64,000 nt of DNA from an uncultured Collinsella sp. (lineage in GTDB: Bacteria; Actinomycetota; Coriobacteriia; Coriobacteriales; Coriobacteriaceae). The DNA lies in NCBI GenBank assembly GCA_900541135.1, contig UQIG01000001.1:1-64000 (forward strand), given 5' to 3'. Under the pieces are notes generated by a model that was not told the origin of the DNA, did not search any database, and worked only from the letters and a program-made list of their open reading frames with translations. Both the position numbers and the translations under genes were made by a program. This document shows, one piece after another, positions 6,115-15,675 of the stretch (its first letter is position 1; each line of letters begins with the position of its first letter).

Positions 6115-9114
6115 ATGGTAAACGATTTGAGCGGTATAGACGAGCTCGAGCTGATGCCGTTGGGCGGAGGCTATATGGTGCGACGCGAACGCTTGATGAA
6201 TGAGCTTATCGCCAAGGGCCGAAAGGCCGGCATCGTGGTTCTTTATGCGCCCGACGGGTTTGGGAAGACCTCGGTGCTGCTGCAGTACACCCATGAGGTT
6301 AAATGCGACCCGACGCGAGGTCCCGTGCGGATTATCGAGGCCGATCGTGCCATTGGGCGCGAGGTGTTTATGCAGCTCGAGGTGGTTACCGAAGAACTCA
6401 AAGACAAACCGCACTCTCTTATCGCGATTGATAATGTGCCAAACCTCGATCGGCACGATACCGAAGACCTCATCGAAAGGATTCGCGGCCTGCGCGCTAT
6501 GGGGGTAGGGGTCTTTATTTCCTGCCGTCCTTCAAATCGTCAGCTGATTCATGGGCTGGGCGATTCGGTTAAGATCAATGCGCAGATGCTCAAGGTGCAT
6601 GCCTATGAGTATTCGGCGTGGGCATCGGCGTTTTCGATCAGCACATCGCTCGACTTTTATCAGCTCACGCAGGGCGTGCCCGAGCTCGTTTCGGCATTGC
6701 AGACAGGTCTGTATGGCCAAGGCGACGTAGCCGGTCTGCTCGAAAACGAGATTGTCAACGTATATGGCGCGGCACTTGCCGATCTGGCTTCGCTCGACAA
6801 TAATGCGCTGTTTTGCGTGGCATGTCTCATGGTTTTGATGGGCGAGGGCAATATCGCAGAACTCGAGGCTTGCGGGGTGAGGCTGTCGATGGTCGACCAG
6901 TCCTACTTTGTACGCGACTACCCGATCTTTGGCTTGGATCCCGCCGAGCGGAGTTTTACGTGTCTGGGCACGGAGGATAACGGACGCTTGCGTTTGCGTA
7001 AGTTGGTGGCCGAGGTTCGCCCCGAACTTGTTCCGAGGGCGGCCCGGATTTTGCTTAAGGCGGGCCGATGCGATGCGGCGATGGGCCTGGCGGACGCCTT
7101 TTTGGACCGTGAAGCGGTCCTTGAACTCGCTGGGCAGTATGGGGTCGATCTGGCTCTGACGGGGCACGGGGCCGATATCTGCCGAGCAGCGCTGGGCACG
7201 ATCGATGCCGACGATCCGGCTCCAGAGCCAACGCCTGCCGAGGCGCTCGGCGTATATCTGGCAGCGGTCAGCGTGTCCAATACAAAGCTCGCTCGCTATA
7301 TGGCATCGGTTATCGAGCGCGGGGGCGAACGGGCGGCCTGCGAAATAGACCCTGTTTCATGGAGGGTGGCCCAGACACTGACGGCTGTTTGCTATGGGGA
7401 CAACGGGCTTGGGCTCCCTACGAACCTGGCCGTGCCAGAAATCGAGACATCCCATACCGCACTCGATATGTTGTCTGCGCATATCGAGGTCAAGCGGTGC
7501 CTGACCGAGCGGGGAGATGACGGCGGCGTTCTACAGCAGCTCAAAACGAGCAAGGCCTACGACTGCGAGCTCGACATCGCGGGGATTGTTATACGGGCCG
7601 ATAGTATGCTGGTGGAGCTCTTTGACGGGTCGTTTGCGGGAACCGACGAGCGCGACGACGAGATGACGGTGGTGCGGGAGGCGCTCGACGTACGCGGGCT
7701 TAAGGCGATGGCTATCTGGGTGCGCATGGTGTTGGCGGCACGGCGGCTCCTTTCCGGCTTGCCGGTAACCGACGACGCGGCGTTCAACGAGCTCGATCGT
7801 TTTGCCGTGCGCATGCGCGACAACCAGATTCAGCTGTTTGGCCTGTTGCTAGAAGGCTGGCAGTCGCTGGCAGAGGGACGGCCGGTTAATGCAAAGTTCC
7901 GTGCGGTCCAAGTGCTCAAACTTGCCGAGGAGTCGATTGCGTACATGCGCGATAACGCATTGCTGCTGGAGCGCGCGGCATATTTACGTAACACCTCGAT
8001 GGTTTCGGTTCGCGAGGAAGCGGAGTTGCTCGATATAAGCCAGACGCAGGTTGGTGGAGCGGAGGCCTGGATGGTGGCGCTGCATTTGGCCTGTGCGGGC
8101 CGAGACAGCGATCTTGCGGCCTGGATGTCCATGAATCGTGCGGGGATTCTAGAGCCATCGTATCGGCTCTTTGCGCGTCTTGCCATGCATTGTCTGGGCG
8201 AGCCGGCGGGCAGGATACGCAAGAAGCTTCCCGTGCGCGAGCTGTCGCGGTACTCGCTGCGCGACGATTTGGAAGGGGAGGGCGAGCGTCTGTTCCAGGC
8301 TGGCGAGGTTGAAGCCGTTGATACCATCGACCATATCGAGATTCGCATGTTTGGTGCGTTTCGCGCCGAGCGCGACGGGTTTCCCATCACGGACAAAATG
8401 TGGCGCCGCAAGAAGGCGGCGACGCTTGCCGAGCGGCTTGCGCTGGGCATGGATGCGCTCGTCGATCGTGAGACGCTGGCCATGGAGCTGTGGCCCCATG
8501 CCGAGTTTAATAACGCCCGCAACAACCTGTACTCGACGATATCGCGCTTGCGGTCGGCTTTGGGACCGACGCCGGATGGCAAGTCGTGTGTGCTCATTCA
8601 AAATGAATGCATCGGACTTAACGGCGACTACGTCAAGACCGATGTACGGCTGTTTGACCAGATAAGCCGCGAGGTTTTGGGAAATCGCACGGGTGCGCGC
8701 GGGCCCCATTTAGTTGAGCTGTGCCTTAAAATTGAGCAGCTTTATGCCGGACCGCTGTATGTTCCCAATGGCTGTAATCCCACCTACTTTTTGCGTATGC
8801 GACGCATTATGCAGTCAAAGTACATCGATTGCATGATTAAGGGAGCGAATGCCGCTCTAGAAGAAAACGATCTGCAGTCGGCGATTTGGCTGGCGGAGTC
8901 GGGGCTTCGGCAGGAAACGTCGCGTGAGGATATGGTGCGCTGCGCCATGCGCGTCTACAGTGCGGCGGGGCGGCGGCGCGATATCGTCGAGCTGTACAGC
9001 GGGCATATGCACCATCTGAGGGAGCAGGTCAATGGCGTGCCCGAGCCCGAGACGCGGCGTCTATACGAGCGTTTGGTGGAGGGGCGGCTCAATCGCGTGC
9101 TGGTCGAGCGATAA
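6115..9114 (+). CDS. Large AAA-ATPase transcriptional regulator, SARP/BTAD type
   Basis: This 999-residue protein combines an N-terminal MalT/STAND-like ATPase with a C-terminal winged-helix DNA-binding unit. The P-loop APDGFGKTS lies at about residues 45-53. A long helical, TPR-like middle region follows. Near residues 738-835 is a segment like the OmpR-type winged helix of SARP regulators (IEIRMFGAF, then KAATLAERLAL, ELWPHAEFNNARNNLYSTIS), followed by a bacterial transcriptional activator domain. I chose the ATG at 6115 because GGAGG lies nine bases upstream, not the TTG at 6064. Coriobacteria encode many such regulators. It stands alone, so its targets are unknown. Confidence 0.82.
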   Translation: MVNDLSGIDELELMPLGGGYMVRRERLMNELIAKGRKAGIVVLYAPDGFGKTSVLLQYTHEVKCDPTRGPVRIIEADRAIGREVFMQLEVVTEELKDKPHSLIAIDNVPNLDRHDTEDLIERIRGLRAMGVGVFISCRPSNRQLIHGLGDSVKINAQMLKVHAYEYSAWASAFSISTSLDFYQLTQGVPELVSALQTGLYGQGDVAGLLENEIVNVYGAALADLASLDNNALFCVACLMVLMGEGNIAELEACGVRLSMVDQSYFVRDYPIFGLDPAERSFTCLGTEDNGRLRLRKLVAEVRPELVPRAARILLKAGRCDAAMGLADAFLDREAVLELAGQYGVDLALTGHGADICRAALGTIDADDPAPEPTPAEALGVYLAAVSVSNTKLARYMASVIERGGERAACEIDPVSWRVAQTLTAVCYGDNGLGLPTNLAVPEIETSHTALDMLSAHIEVKRCLTERGDDGGVLQQLKTSKAYDCELDIAGIVIRADSMLVELFDGSFAGTDERDDEMTVVREALDVRGLKAMAIWVRMVLAARRLLSGLPVTDDAAFNELDRFAVRMRDNQIQLFGLLLEGWQSLAEGRPVNAKFRAVQVLKLAEESIAYMRDNALLLERAAYLRNTSMVSVREEAELLDISQTQVGGAEAWMVALHLACAGRDSDLAAWMSMNRAGILEPSYRLFARLAMHCLGEPAGRIRKKLPVRELSRYSLRDDLEGEGERLFQAGEVEAVDTIDHIEIRMFGAFRAERDGFPITDKMWRRKKAATLAERLALGMDALVDRETLAMELWPHAEFNNARNNLYSTISRLRSALGPTPDGKSCVLIQNECIGLNGDYVKTDVRLFDQISREVLGNRTGARGPHLVELCLKIEQLYAGPLYVPNGCNPTYFLRMRRIMQSKYIDCMIKGANAALEENDLQSAIWLAESGLRQETSREDMVRCAMRVYSAAGRRRDIVELYSGHMHHLREQVNGVPEPETRRLYERLVEGRLNRVLVER

Positions 9115-9147
9115 AAAACGGGCGCCCGAAGTACTTGGGCACCCGTA
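9114..9147 (-). terminator. Terminator of yhbY
   Basis: On the minus strand, ACGGGTGCCC and GGGCGCCCGT form a hairpin followed by TTTTTTA. It lies between the converging regulator gene and yhbY and fits best as the yhbY terminator. Confidence 0.8.
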
Positions 9148-9183
9148 AGCTTGCTATGTGTTGGCTCGCCGGATCATTGGCTC

Positions 9184-9483
9184 TTAGACGAGCTTGATCT
9201 TCTCGATGTCCTTGCGCGAGGACTCGCGATACAGCGAGAACTTGCGGCCGATGACCTGGACGACCTCGGCGTGGCAGCGCTCAGCGAGCTCTTCGGCGGC
9301 CTCGCGGGCGGAAAGACTGGAGCCATCGAGCACGGAGCACTTAACGAGCTCGTGCTTCTCCAGATAGGCGACCGTCTGCTCGACGGTGCCCTCGTTGACA
9401 TCGGACTTGCCGATGATGATGGCGGGGTTGAGGTGATGGGCCATGCTGCGAAGCTGCTTGACCTGTGCTCCTGTCAGTGCCAT
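9184..9483 (-). CDS. yhbY: YhbY family RNA-binding protein (CRM domain)
   Basis: This 99-residue single CRM-domain protein belongs to the CRS1/YhbY family, linked in other bacteria to assembly of the large ribosomal subunit. Family signatures are LTGAQVKQLRSMAH at the N-terminus, INPAIIIGK-like PAIIIGKSD with the glycine-rich loop, and the C-terminal VVQVIGRKFSLYRES. The length is typical. The ribosome site is weak. It is transcribed away from the methyltransferase gene's end and stops at a good terminator. Confidence 0.93.
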   Translation of the reverse strand: MALTGAQVKQLRSMAHHLNPAIIIGKSDVNEGTVEQTVAYLEKHELVKCSVLDGSSLSAREAAEELAERCHAEVVQVIGRKFSLYRESSRKDIEKIKLV

Positions 9484-9641
9484 GGGTTCTCGCTTTCTAT
9501 GTATGGGGCGCCCCGCAATGGGGCCTTAATCTACGTGAGCTGTCCCACGATAGCGCAGGAACGGCGCGGTGTGGAGTGCGTTTGCCCAGTTCAAAAAGAA
9601 TGCGGATGCCGAGTGAGTGGGCGGTGCGGGCTGCGAACAGG

Positions 9642-10529
9642 CTATGAGCTGGGCGCAGAGACCGGCTCCCATGCAATAAACGCCCAACGAACCTTGCGGA
9701 CATGATCGAGCATATAGCGCCCCTGCGGCACGCCCTTGGAGCCCGGCTCACCGGCATGGGGGTTCTCGATCATGTGCTGGGCGATGTAGTCGCGCAGGCG
9801 GTCGATCTTATCCTCGTTGCCATGCTCGAGCATACGGGAAAAATCCGCCACACCTGCCTCAAGGCTATCGAAGGTATCGCGACGAGGCGATTCAAAGTAC
9901 GTAACCTGCGGCAACGCACCCATCTGAATGAGGATGTTGAAGGCGTACACAAAGCCATTACTGCAGGTAACCGAGGCGCCGATGGCGTTCATCACGTGCA
10001 GGTCATAGCGCGGGCTGGAGTTGGCGACCATCATGACAGCACAACGCCGGCGAGCCGTGCGGTCGAGCTTGGCAAGCGCGCCTTTTAGGTTGGTCGTGGT
10101 GACAGAGCGACTGGCAAAGGCAACATCCACCGCTTTCGCGACCGGTCCAACCAAATCCCAATCATCATCCCAAGCAAGCTCAAGCGGCGTAATAAGATCT
10201 TCGAGCCCGTAATACTCAATGCCGGCATCAAGCGTGCCCAACATGGCAGGAGAGAAGTCGGCAGCAATCACGGAATGCCCAGCCTGAGCAAGCGGAATAG
10301 CAATCGACCCAGCCCCACACCCCATATCAAGCACCGACTCGCCGGGCTCAAGCGCCAACAGCTTTATAAAATCCCGAGCATAAGGGGCAGTCTCCAACGG
10401 CCGAAAATGCCGAGCCCGCTTATCCCATTCAAAAGAATCATCAGCCCGCCGCCGAGCAGCCTGCATCTGCATCCACTCCTGGTTCCAATCTGTGGAAAGC
10501 AGCTCAGAACGATTCTCCCCATCAACCAC
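9642..10529 (-). CDS. Class I SAM-dependent methyltransferase
   Basis: A Rossmann-type methyltransferase of 295 residues. Motif I is VLDMGCGAGSIAIPLAQ, followed by an acidic residue after the second strand (VIAADFS), as expected for S-adenosylmethionine binding. I chose the GTG at 10,529, which has AGGAGG seven bases upstream; the ATG at 10,589 would add a hydrophobic stretch that overlaps this ribosome site. The substrate is not identifiable. It lies downstream of the long palindrome at 10,696-10,828 and the UPF0210 gene, on the same strand. Confidence 0.82.
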   Translation of the reverse strand: MVDGENRSELLSTDWNQEWMQMQAARRRADDSFEWDKRARHFRPLETAPYARDFIKLLALEPGESVLDMGCGAGSIAIPLAQAGHSVIAADFSPAMLGTLDAGIEYYGLEDLITPLELAWDDDWDLVGPVAKAVDVAFASRSVTTTNLKGALAKLDRTARRRCAVMMVANSSPRYDLHVMNAIGASVTCSNGFVYAFNILIQMGALPQVTYFESPRRDTFDSLEAGVADFSRMLEHGNEDKIDRLRDYIAQHMIENPHAGEPGSKGVPQGRYMLDHVRKVRWAFIAWEPVSAPSS

Positions 10530-10695
10530 GGGCCAACCTCCTAGCAACAAAAAAGCGACTCCTCCCAAAAGAAGAGCCGCAACCAGCATATATCAGAAAG
10601 AACCGTTCCAACGCCAAACCGCCCTCACAACCAAGGCGGGCAGGAGCGAAGCGACTGCCATACGGGATAGAACCCAACTGAGGTCCCGTTGTGCG

Positions 10696-10828
10696 GGAGC
10701 CCCGGGAGGGCAAATATATAAGGTCGATCGCGAGTTCCGCACGAGCCGGAGAGCACTTAATGTGCTCTCCGTGCGAGTCAGGACTGTCCGAGCAGGCGAC
10801 CTTATATATTTGCCCTCACCGGGGCTCC
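10696..10828. repeat. 133-bp nested palindromic element
   Basis: Two arms close a long inverted repeat. GGAGCCCCGG (10696-10705) pairs perfectly with 10819-10828, and the 19-base arm beginning GGGCAAATATATAAGG (10708-10726) pairs perfectly with 10797-10815. Inside sits a second perfect hairpin, CGGAGAGCAC/GTGCTCTCCG (10747-10771). There is no protein. It lies between two genes on the same strand, and its AT-rich arm inside GC-rich DNA looks like a small palindromic mobile or regulatory element rather than a plain terminator. Confidence 0.75.
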
Positions 10829-10845
10829 TCGCCAGTCCCCCTCAG

Positions 10846-12210
10846 CTAGTTCTTGAGCGAGTTCAACGGTGCCGGGAAGCGTCCGCCGCGGTGGGCAAGC
10901 ACGGTGCCGGCGTTGGGGTTCACCGGCATGATGGGCGCACGGCCGAACAGGCCACCGTACTCGACGCAGTCGCCCACGCCCTTGCCGATGGCGGGAATCA
11001 CGCGGACGGCCGTGGTCTTGTTGTTGATGACGCCGATGGCCATCTCGTCGGCGATGATGCCGGCGATGGTCTCGACCGGGGTGTCGCCGGGGATGGCGAT
11101 CATGTCCAGGCCAACGGAGCACACGCAGGTCATGGCCTCGAGCTTCTCGAGCGAAAGCGCACCGGCCTCGACGGCGGCGATCATGCCGGCGTCCTCGGAC
11201 ACGGGGATAAAGGCGCCGGAGAGGCCGCCCACGCTGGAGCTGGCCATGACGCCGCCCTTCTTGACGGCATCGTTGAGCATGGCGAGCGCGCAGGTCGTGC
11301 CCGGGCCACCACAGGTGCCCACGCCGATGATCTCGAGGATACGGGCAACGGAGTCGCCGATGGCAGGCGTGGGAGCCAGCGACAGGTCGACGATGCCCTT
11401 CTCGACACCCAGGCGATGGGCGGCCTCGCGGCTCATGAGCTCGCCGGCGCGGGTGATCTTAAAGGCGGTTTGCTTGATCTTTTCGGCGACTTCCATCATC
11501 GATGCGGAATCGGGCAGCGTCTCCAGGGCTGCGGCCATAACGCCGGGGCCCGAGACGCCTACGTTGATGACGGCGTCGGCCTCGCCACCGCCGTGGACGG
11601 CGCCCGCCATAAACGGGGAGTCCTCGACCATATTGGCAAAGCAGACAAATTTGGAAGCGCCGACGGAGTCCTGGTCGGCCGTGAGTTTAGCGGCATCGAT
11701 GATGGTCTGGGCGGCCATAAGCACGGCGTCCATGTTGATACCGGCGCGCAGGCTGGCGACGTTGACGCTGGAGCAGACGCGGCTCGTGGTGGCGAGCGCC
11801 TGGGGGATGGACTGGATGACGCGACGGTCGGCGTCGCCGATGCCCTTCTGGACGAGCGCGGAGAAGCCGCCCAGGTAGTCGATGCCGAGCGTCTCGGCCG
11901 CGCGGTCGAGGGCATGCGCGATGGGGGTGAGGTCCTCATCCTTGCAGCACGCGGCAATCTGCGCCACCGGGGTGACGGAAACGCGCTTGTTGACGATGGG
12001 GATACCGTACTCGCGCTCGAGGTTCTCGGCGGTCTCGACCAGATGCTCAGCCGTGTGCGTCACGTGGTCGTAGATCTTCGTGCACATGCGGTCGAGGTTC
12101 TCGTCGCCGCAACCCATGAGCGAAACACCCATGGTGATGGTCCTGATGTCGAGGTTCTGCTCCTCAACCATGCCGCGGGTTTCCGCGATTTCTGCGGGCG
12201 TGATCGCCAT
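10846..12210 (-). CDS. PFL family protein, UPF0210 (DUF711)
   Basis: This 454-residue protein matches the UPF0210/DUF711 family in length and motifs. Examples are DIRTITMGVSLMGCGD near the N-terminus, GVSGPGVM in the middle, IGVGTCGGPGTTCALAMLND, and SSVGGLSGAFIPVSEDAGM. The fold is related to pyruvate formate-lyase-like proteins, but the reaction is unknown. I chose the ATG at 12,210 (MAITPAEIAETRG), which has AGGAG eight bases upstream and fits the family start. It is downstream of metH on the same strand but separated by a hairpin. Confidence 0.9.
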   Translation of the reverse strand: MAITPAEIAETRGMVEEQNLDIRTITMGVSLMGCGDENLDRMCTKIYDHVTHTAEHLVETAENLEREYGIPIVNKRVSVTPVAQIAACCKDEDLTPIAHALDRAAETLGIDYLGGFSALVQKGIGDADRRVIQSIPQALATTSRVCSSVNVASLRAGINMDAVLMAAQTIIDAAKLTADQDSVGASKFVCFANMVEDSPFMAGAVHGGGEADAVINVGVSGPGVMAAALETLPDSASMMEVAEKIKQTAFKITRAGELMSREAAHRLGVEKGIVDLSLAPTPAIGDSVARILEIIGVGTCGGPGTTCALAMLNDAVKKGGVMASSSVGGLSGAFIPVSEDAGMIAAVEAGALSLEKLEAMTCVCSVGLDMIAIPGDTPVETIAGIIADEMAIGVINNKTTAVRVIPAIGKGVGDCVEYGGLFGRAPIMPVNPNAGTVLAHRGGRFPAPLNSLKN

Positions 12211-12255
12211 CCTTGCGCTCCTATCTGCCAAAACGAGCATAGTCTTATCTATTTT

Positions 12256-12293
12256 AACGTGCCGCACGTGCCAAGTGGCGCATGCGGCACGTT
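12256..12293 (-). terminator. Hairpin between metH and the UPF0210 gene, possible weak terminator
   Basis: AACGTGCCGCA at 12256-12266 pairs perfectly with 12283-12293. Read on the minus strand it is followed by AAAATAG rather than a T run, so it may reduce rather than stop read-through from metH, or it may be processed. Confidence 0.45.
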
Positions 12294-12318
12294 TTGGTGC
12301 TCGGTTGTTTCCGTTGTG

Positions 12319-14877
12319 TTACTGCCCAAAGACCTCTTCGGCGATACGAGCGCTTTCGGCGGCGTCCTTGGCGTAGTAGTCCGCGCCGATCTGCTTGGCG
12401 TATTCGGGGGTGAGTACGGCGCCGCCTACGATGATCTTGACGCCCGGCACCTCGGCATGGAGCAGCTTGATGGTCTCCTCCATGGCGACGACCGTGGTAG
12501 TCATAAGCGCCGAGAGGCCGACGAGTTTGATATCGCGCTCCTTGACGGTCTTGAGCACCTCTTGCGGGTCGACGTCGCGGCCCAGGTCAAAGACGGTGTA
12601 GCCGTAGTTATCGAGCAGCATTTTGACGATGTTCTTGCCAATATCGTGGATGTCGCCCTTGACGGTGGCCACGCAGATTTTGCCCTTGTCGGCAATCTCG
12701 CCGGCGGGCATCAGGCGCTTGATGGTGTCGAAGCCCACGCGCGCGGCCTCGGCCGAGGCCATGAGCTGCGGTAGGAAGAATTTGCCCTGGTCAAAGAGGA
12801 CGCCAACCTCGTCGAGGGCGGGGATAAAGTGATTGTTGATGAGGTCCATGGCATCGTGGTCTGCCAGCAGACGCTCGGTCTCGGCAGCGATCTCGCCTTT
12901 GCGGCCCGAGACGACCATGCGACGAATCGGGTCGTCGTTGCCGTCGGTGCCGGCGGTGCCAGCAGCGGGCGCGGCATCACTCGATGCGGCCTGAGCCGCT
13001 GTCGGGTTGGCGGCGATCTTGTACGGATCGGTCCAACCGGCGTAGCGCTCGATGTATCCGGTCGAGCCCTCGTCCTCAACGCTCAGGACGCGATAGCTGT
13101 AGACAGTATCCATAAAGCGCTTGGAGCCCGGGTTCATGATGGGGGCGTCCAGGCCCGCGCCAAAAGCGGCAGCCAAAAAGACCGAGCCCAGCAGCGGGCG
13201 GGCAGGCAGGCCAAAGCTGATGTTCGACACGCCGAGCGCGCATTTGACGCCCAGACGCTCCTTGCACAGGGACATGGCGCGCAGGATCTGCTCGGCTTGG
13301 CGTTGATTGGTCGAGGCGGTCATGACTAGACAGTCGATGAGGATGCGGTTCGGGCCGATGCCGTAGCGGGCGGCCTCGGCCACGATGCGCTCGGCGATGG
13401 CGAAGCGGGCCTCGGCGGTATCGGGGATGCCGCCTTCGTCGAGCGTAAGTCCGACAACGTTGGTGCCGTAGTGGGCGACCAGCGGAAAGATCTCATCCAT
13501 GATCTGCTGCTTGCCATTGACCGAGTTGATGATGGGCTTGCCGGCGTAGCGGCGCACGGCGGCCTCGACGGCTGCGGGGTCGGTGGAGTCGATCTGCAAC
13601 GGCAGCAGCGTGGAGCCCTGGAGCTGTTCGGTCGCCTGTTGGATGATCTTGACTTCGTCGATCTCGGGCAGGCCCACGTTGACGTCCAGGATGTCGGCGC
13701 CCTGTTCCTGCTGGCTGATGCCCTGGCTCACGACGTAGTCCAGGTCGCCGTCGCGCAGGGCCTGCTGCAGGCGCTTTTTGCCGGTGGGGTTGATGCGCTC
13801 GCCGATGACGGCGATCTTGTGGCCGTCGCAGGGAAGGTCCACGACCGTTTGGGCGCTCGTGACCGACATACTGGGCTTGCGGTGGCGCGGGCTGGGCGTG
13901 TGGTTATCGATAAGCGTGCGCAAGGCCGCCATGTGCGCCGGCGTGGTGCCGCAGCAACCGCCCACGACGCTCACACCGTCGGCGATCATGCCGGCGACGG
14001 CTTCGGCGTATTCGGGGGCCTGGATATCAAAGACGGTATTGCCGTCGTCGTCCACGTGGGGCAGTCCCGCGTTGGCCTGCACCATAATGGGCTTGTCGGT
14101 AACGGTGAGCATACGTGCGGCGAGTCCTCGAAGCTCGGCCGGTCCTTGGCTGCAGTTGATGCCCAAAACGTCGGCGCCGATGGCGTCGAGCGTGATGGCG
14201 GCGACCTCGGGGCTCGTGCCCAGGAAGGTGCGGCCGTCTTCCTCAAAGGTCATGGTGGCAAAGACGGGCAGGTCGGAGTTCTCGCGGCAGGCGAGGACGG
14301 CTGCCTTGATCTCGGCAAGGTCAGTCATGGTCTCGATAATAAAGAGGTCCACGCCCGCATCGACGCCGGCGCGCACTTCCTCGGCAAAGAGGTCATAGGC
14401 CTCGTCGAAGCTCAGGGTGCCCAAGGGGCGAAGCAGCGCGCCGATGGGGCCGATGTCACCGGCGACGTAGCGGGCGCCGGCCTCGCGGGCACAGGCGACG
14501 GCCGCGGCAAAGACGCCTGCCACGGTGGCGGCACCGTCGAGCTTGTGGGCGTTGGCGCCAAAGGTGTTGGCGGTGATCACGTCACAGCCGGCCTCGACAT
14601 ATTGACGTTGGATATCAGTGATAACCTGGGGCTCCTCAAAGTTGAGCAGCTCGGGCAGGGCGCCCGCCTTCATGCCAGCGGCCTGCAACATGGTGCCCAT
14701 GCCGCCGTCGAACAGCAGGTGCCCCGTGCCCTCGATGGCCGCATGCAGGCGATCGTCCTTAATGCGAAGGTCGTCGATCGTGCGCGTCTTGTACGTGGCA
14801 CCGTTGCGACGTGCGGCATCAACGGGTGCCGCCAATGCAGTGCCGTCAGAATCATGAGTGATAAGCGGAGTAAACAT
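12319..14877 (-). CDS. metH: Cobalamin-dependent methionine synthase without activation domain
   Basis: This 852-residue MetH transfers a methyl group from 5-methyl-THF to homocysteine through cobalamin. Domains in order are homocysteine methyltransferase (LLFDGGMGTML near residue 55; zinc cysteines in GINCSQGPAEL and GGCCGTTP), pterin-binding (INPTGKKRLQQALRDGD), the cap, and the B12-binding domain with the axial histidine in GDIHDIGKN. The C-terminal SAM-dependent activation domain of long MetH proteins is missing; the upstream gene encodes it separately. The first 45 residues are an unusual extension. The ATG has AGGAG upstream and lies ten bases after the upstream stop, so the genes form an operon. 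Confidence 0.94.
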   Translation of the reverse strand: MFTPLITHDSDGTALAAPVDAARRNGATYKTRTIDDLRIKDDRLHAAIEGTGHLLFDGGMGTMLQAAGMKAGALPELLNFEEPQVITDIQRQYVEAGCDVITANTFGANAHKLDGAATVAGVFAAAVACAREAGARYVAGDIGPIGALLRPLGTLSFDEAYDLFAEEVRAGVDAGVDLFIIETMTDLAEIKAAVLACRENSDLPVFATMTFEEDGRTFLGTSPEVAAITLDAIGADVLGINCSQGPAELRGLAARMLTVTDKPIMVQANAGLPHVDDDGNTVFDIQAPEYAEAVAGMIADGVSVVGGCCGTTPAHMAALRTLIDNHTPSPRHRKPSMSVTSAQTVVDLPCDGHKIAVIGERINPTGKKRLQQALRDGDLDYVVSQGISQQEQGADILDVNVGLPEIDEVKIIQQATEQLQGSTLLPLQIDSTDPAAVEAAVRRYAGKPIINSVNGKQQIMDEIFPLVAHYGTNVVGLTLDEGGIPDTAEARFAIAERIVAEAARYGIGPNRILIDCLVMTASTNQRQAEQILRAMSLCKERLGVKCALGVSNISFGLPARPLLGSVFLAAAFGAGLDAPIMNPGSKRFMDTVYSYRVLSVEDEGSTGYIERYAGWTDPYKIAANPTAAQAASSDAAPAAGTAGTDGNDDPIRRMVVSGRKGEIAAETERLLADHDAMDLINNHFIPALDEVGVLFDQGKFFLPQLMASAEAARVGFDTIKRLMPAGEIADKGKICVATVKGDIHDIGKNIVKMLLDNYGYTVFDLGRDVDPQEVLKTVKERDIKLVGLSALMTTTVVAMEETIKLLHAEVPGVKIIVGGAVLTPEYAKQIGADYYAKDAAESARIAEEVFGQ

Positions 14878-14886
14878 CGGGGGCTC

Positions 14887-15675
14887 CTAATGGCTGGAAT
14901 AGCAGGTGGTGTGGGCGGCGCGGAAGCGGCAGTGTTCGCGCATGCGGCAGATATTGCAGGTGGGGCGGCTCTGGGCGTCGTGGACCTCGCCGTCGAATAG
15001 GCCGATCACCGCGGTCACGCTTTTGGTGGGCATGAGCAGGCTGGTGGGTGTGACGGTAAGCCCGATGAGCCGCGTGGCGTTGAGCGCATTGACGATCGAG
15101 CGCTGGGCCGAGAGCGGGCAGTCGCCATAGCCGGGACTGAAGCGCCAGTTGCCGGCGAGTCCGTGTGCGGCGGCCGCAGCCTTGACCTGCTGGTCCATTT
15201 GCTCAACGGCGGCTTCCACGTAAGCGGAGCACGCGGCGTCGAGCACGGCGCCCTCCAGGGGATGTTGGGCTCCCGTGATGCGCAGGCGACGCTCGGCGTC
15301 TATGCCGAGGGTGCATGCCATGAGCGCGGCAAAGCGGGCGTCTTTGAGATGACGATAGATATCGCGACCGCGCAGTTCAACGTTGGTGCCGACCAGGCGA
15401 ATGCAAGGTTCTCCCTGCTCGTCCACACCCGTGGCATCGACGGCAAACACGCGGCGCACGCCACGGGGCTCAATGTCCAATTCCAGACGTTCAACGACAA
15501 GCTCAATACGCTGCGACAACTCGGGCTCAATCTGCTGGCCGCCGTAACCCAGATACCGCAGCATCTCGGCACGGTCGACACGGGGATGGTGCGCAGCATC
15601 GACACGGTAAAGCGCCGGCGACGCAAGGTCGGCCGGCACTTCGACAAAAGCTGTATCGATGTGCGGTTTTTCCAT
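14887..15675 (-). CDS. Methionine synthase activation domain protein (stand-alone)
   Basis: This 262-residue protein corresponds to the reactivation domain at the C-terminus of long MetH enzymes, which reductively methylates oxidised cobalamin using S-adenosylmethionine. The diagnostic motif is FSPGYGDCPL near residue 190, followed by LIGLTVTPTSLLMPTKSVT and a cysteine-rich tail (CNICRMREHC) that could bind a metal or cluster. Its ATG overlaps the metF stop (TAATG), and the ATG of metH follows closely. The three genes therefore supply methyl-THF, reactivation and methyl transfer from one transcript. Confidence 0.9.
   Translation of the reverse strand: MEKPHIDTAFVEVPADLASPALYRVDAAHHPRVDRAEMLRYLGYGGQQIEPELSQRIELVVERLELDIEPRGVRRVFAVDATGVDEQGEPCIRLVGTNVELRGRDIYRHLKDARFAALMACTLGIDAERRLRITGAQHPLEGAVLDAACSAYVEAAVEQMDQQVKAAAAAHGLAGNWRFSPGYGDCPLSAQRSIVNALNATRLIGLTVTPTSLLMPTKSVTAVIGLFDGEVHDAQSRPTCNICRMREHCRFRAAHTTCYSSH

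Noticed and set aside
5918..6121. Short plus-strand frame before the SARP-type regulator
   Set aside because: No ribosome site, no recognisable motif and it overlaps the start region of the regulator.
10492..15000. Long plus-strand open frames opposite the UPF0210 and metH genes
   Set aside because: Low-complexity Asp/Gly/Val-rich translations without ribosome sites, directly opposite well-recognised enzymes.
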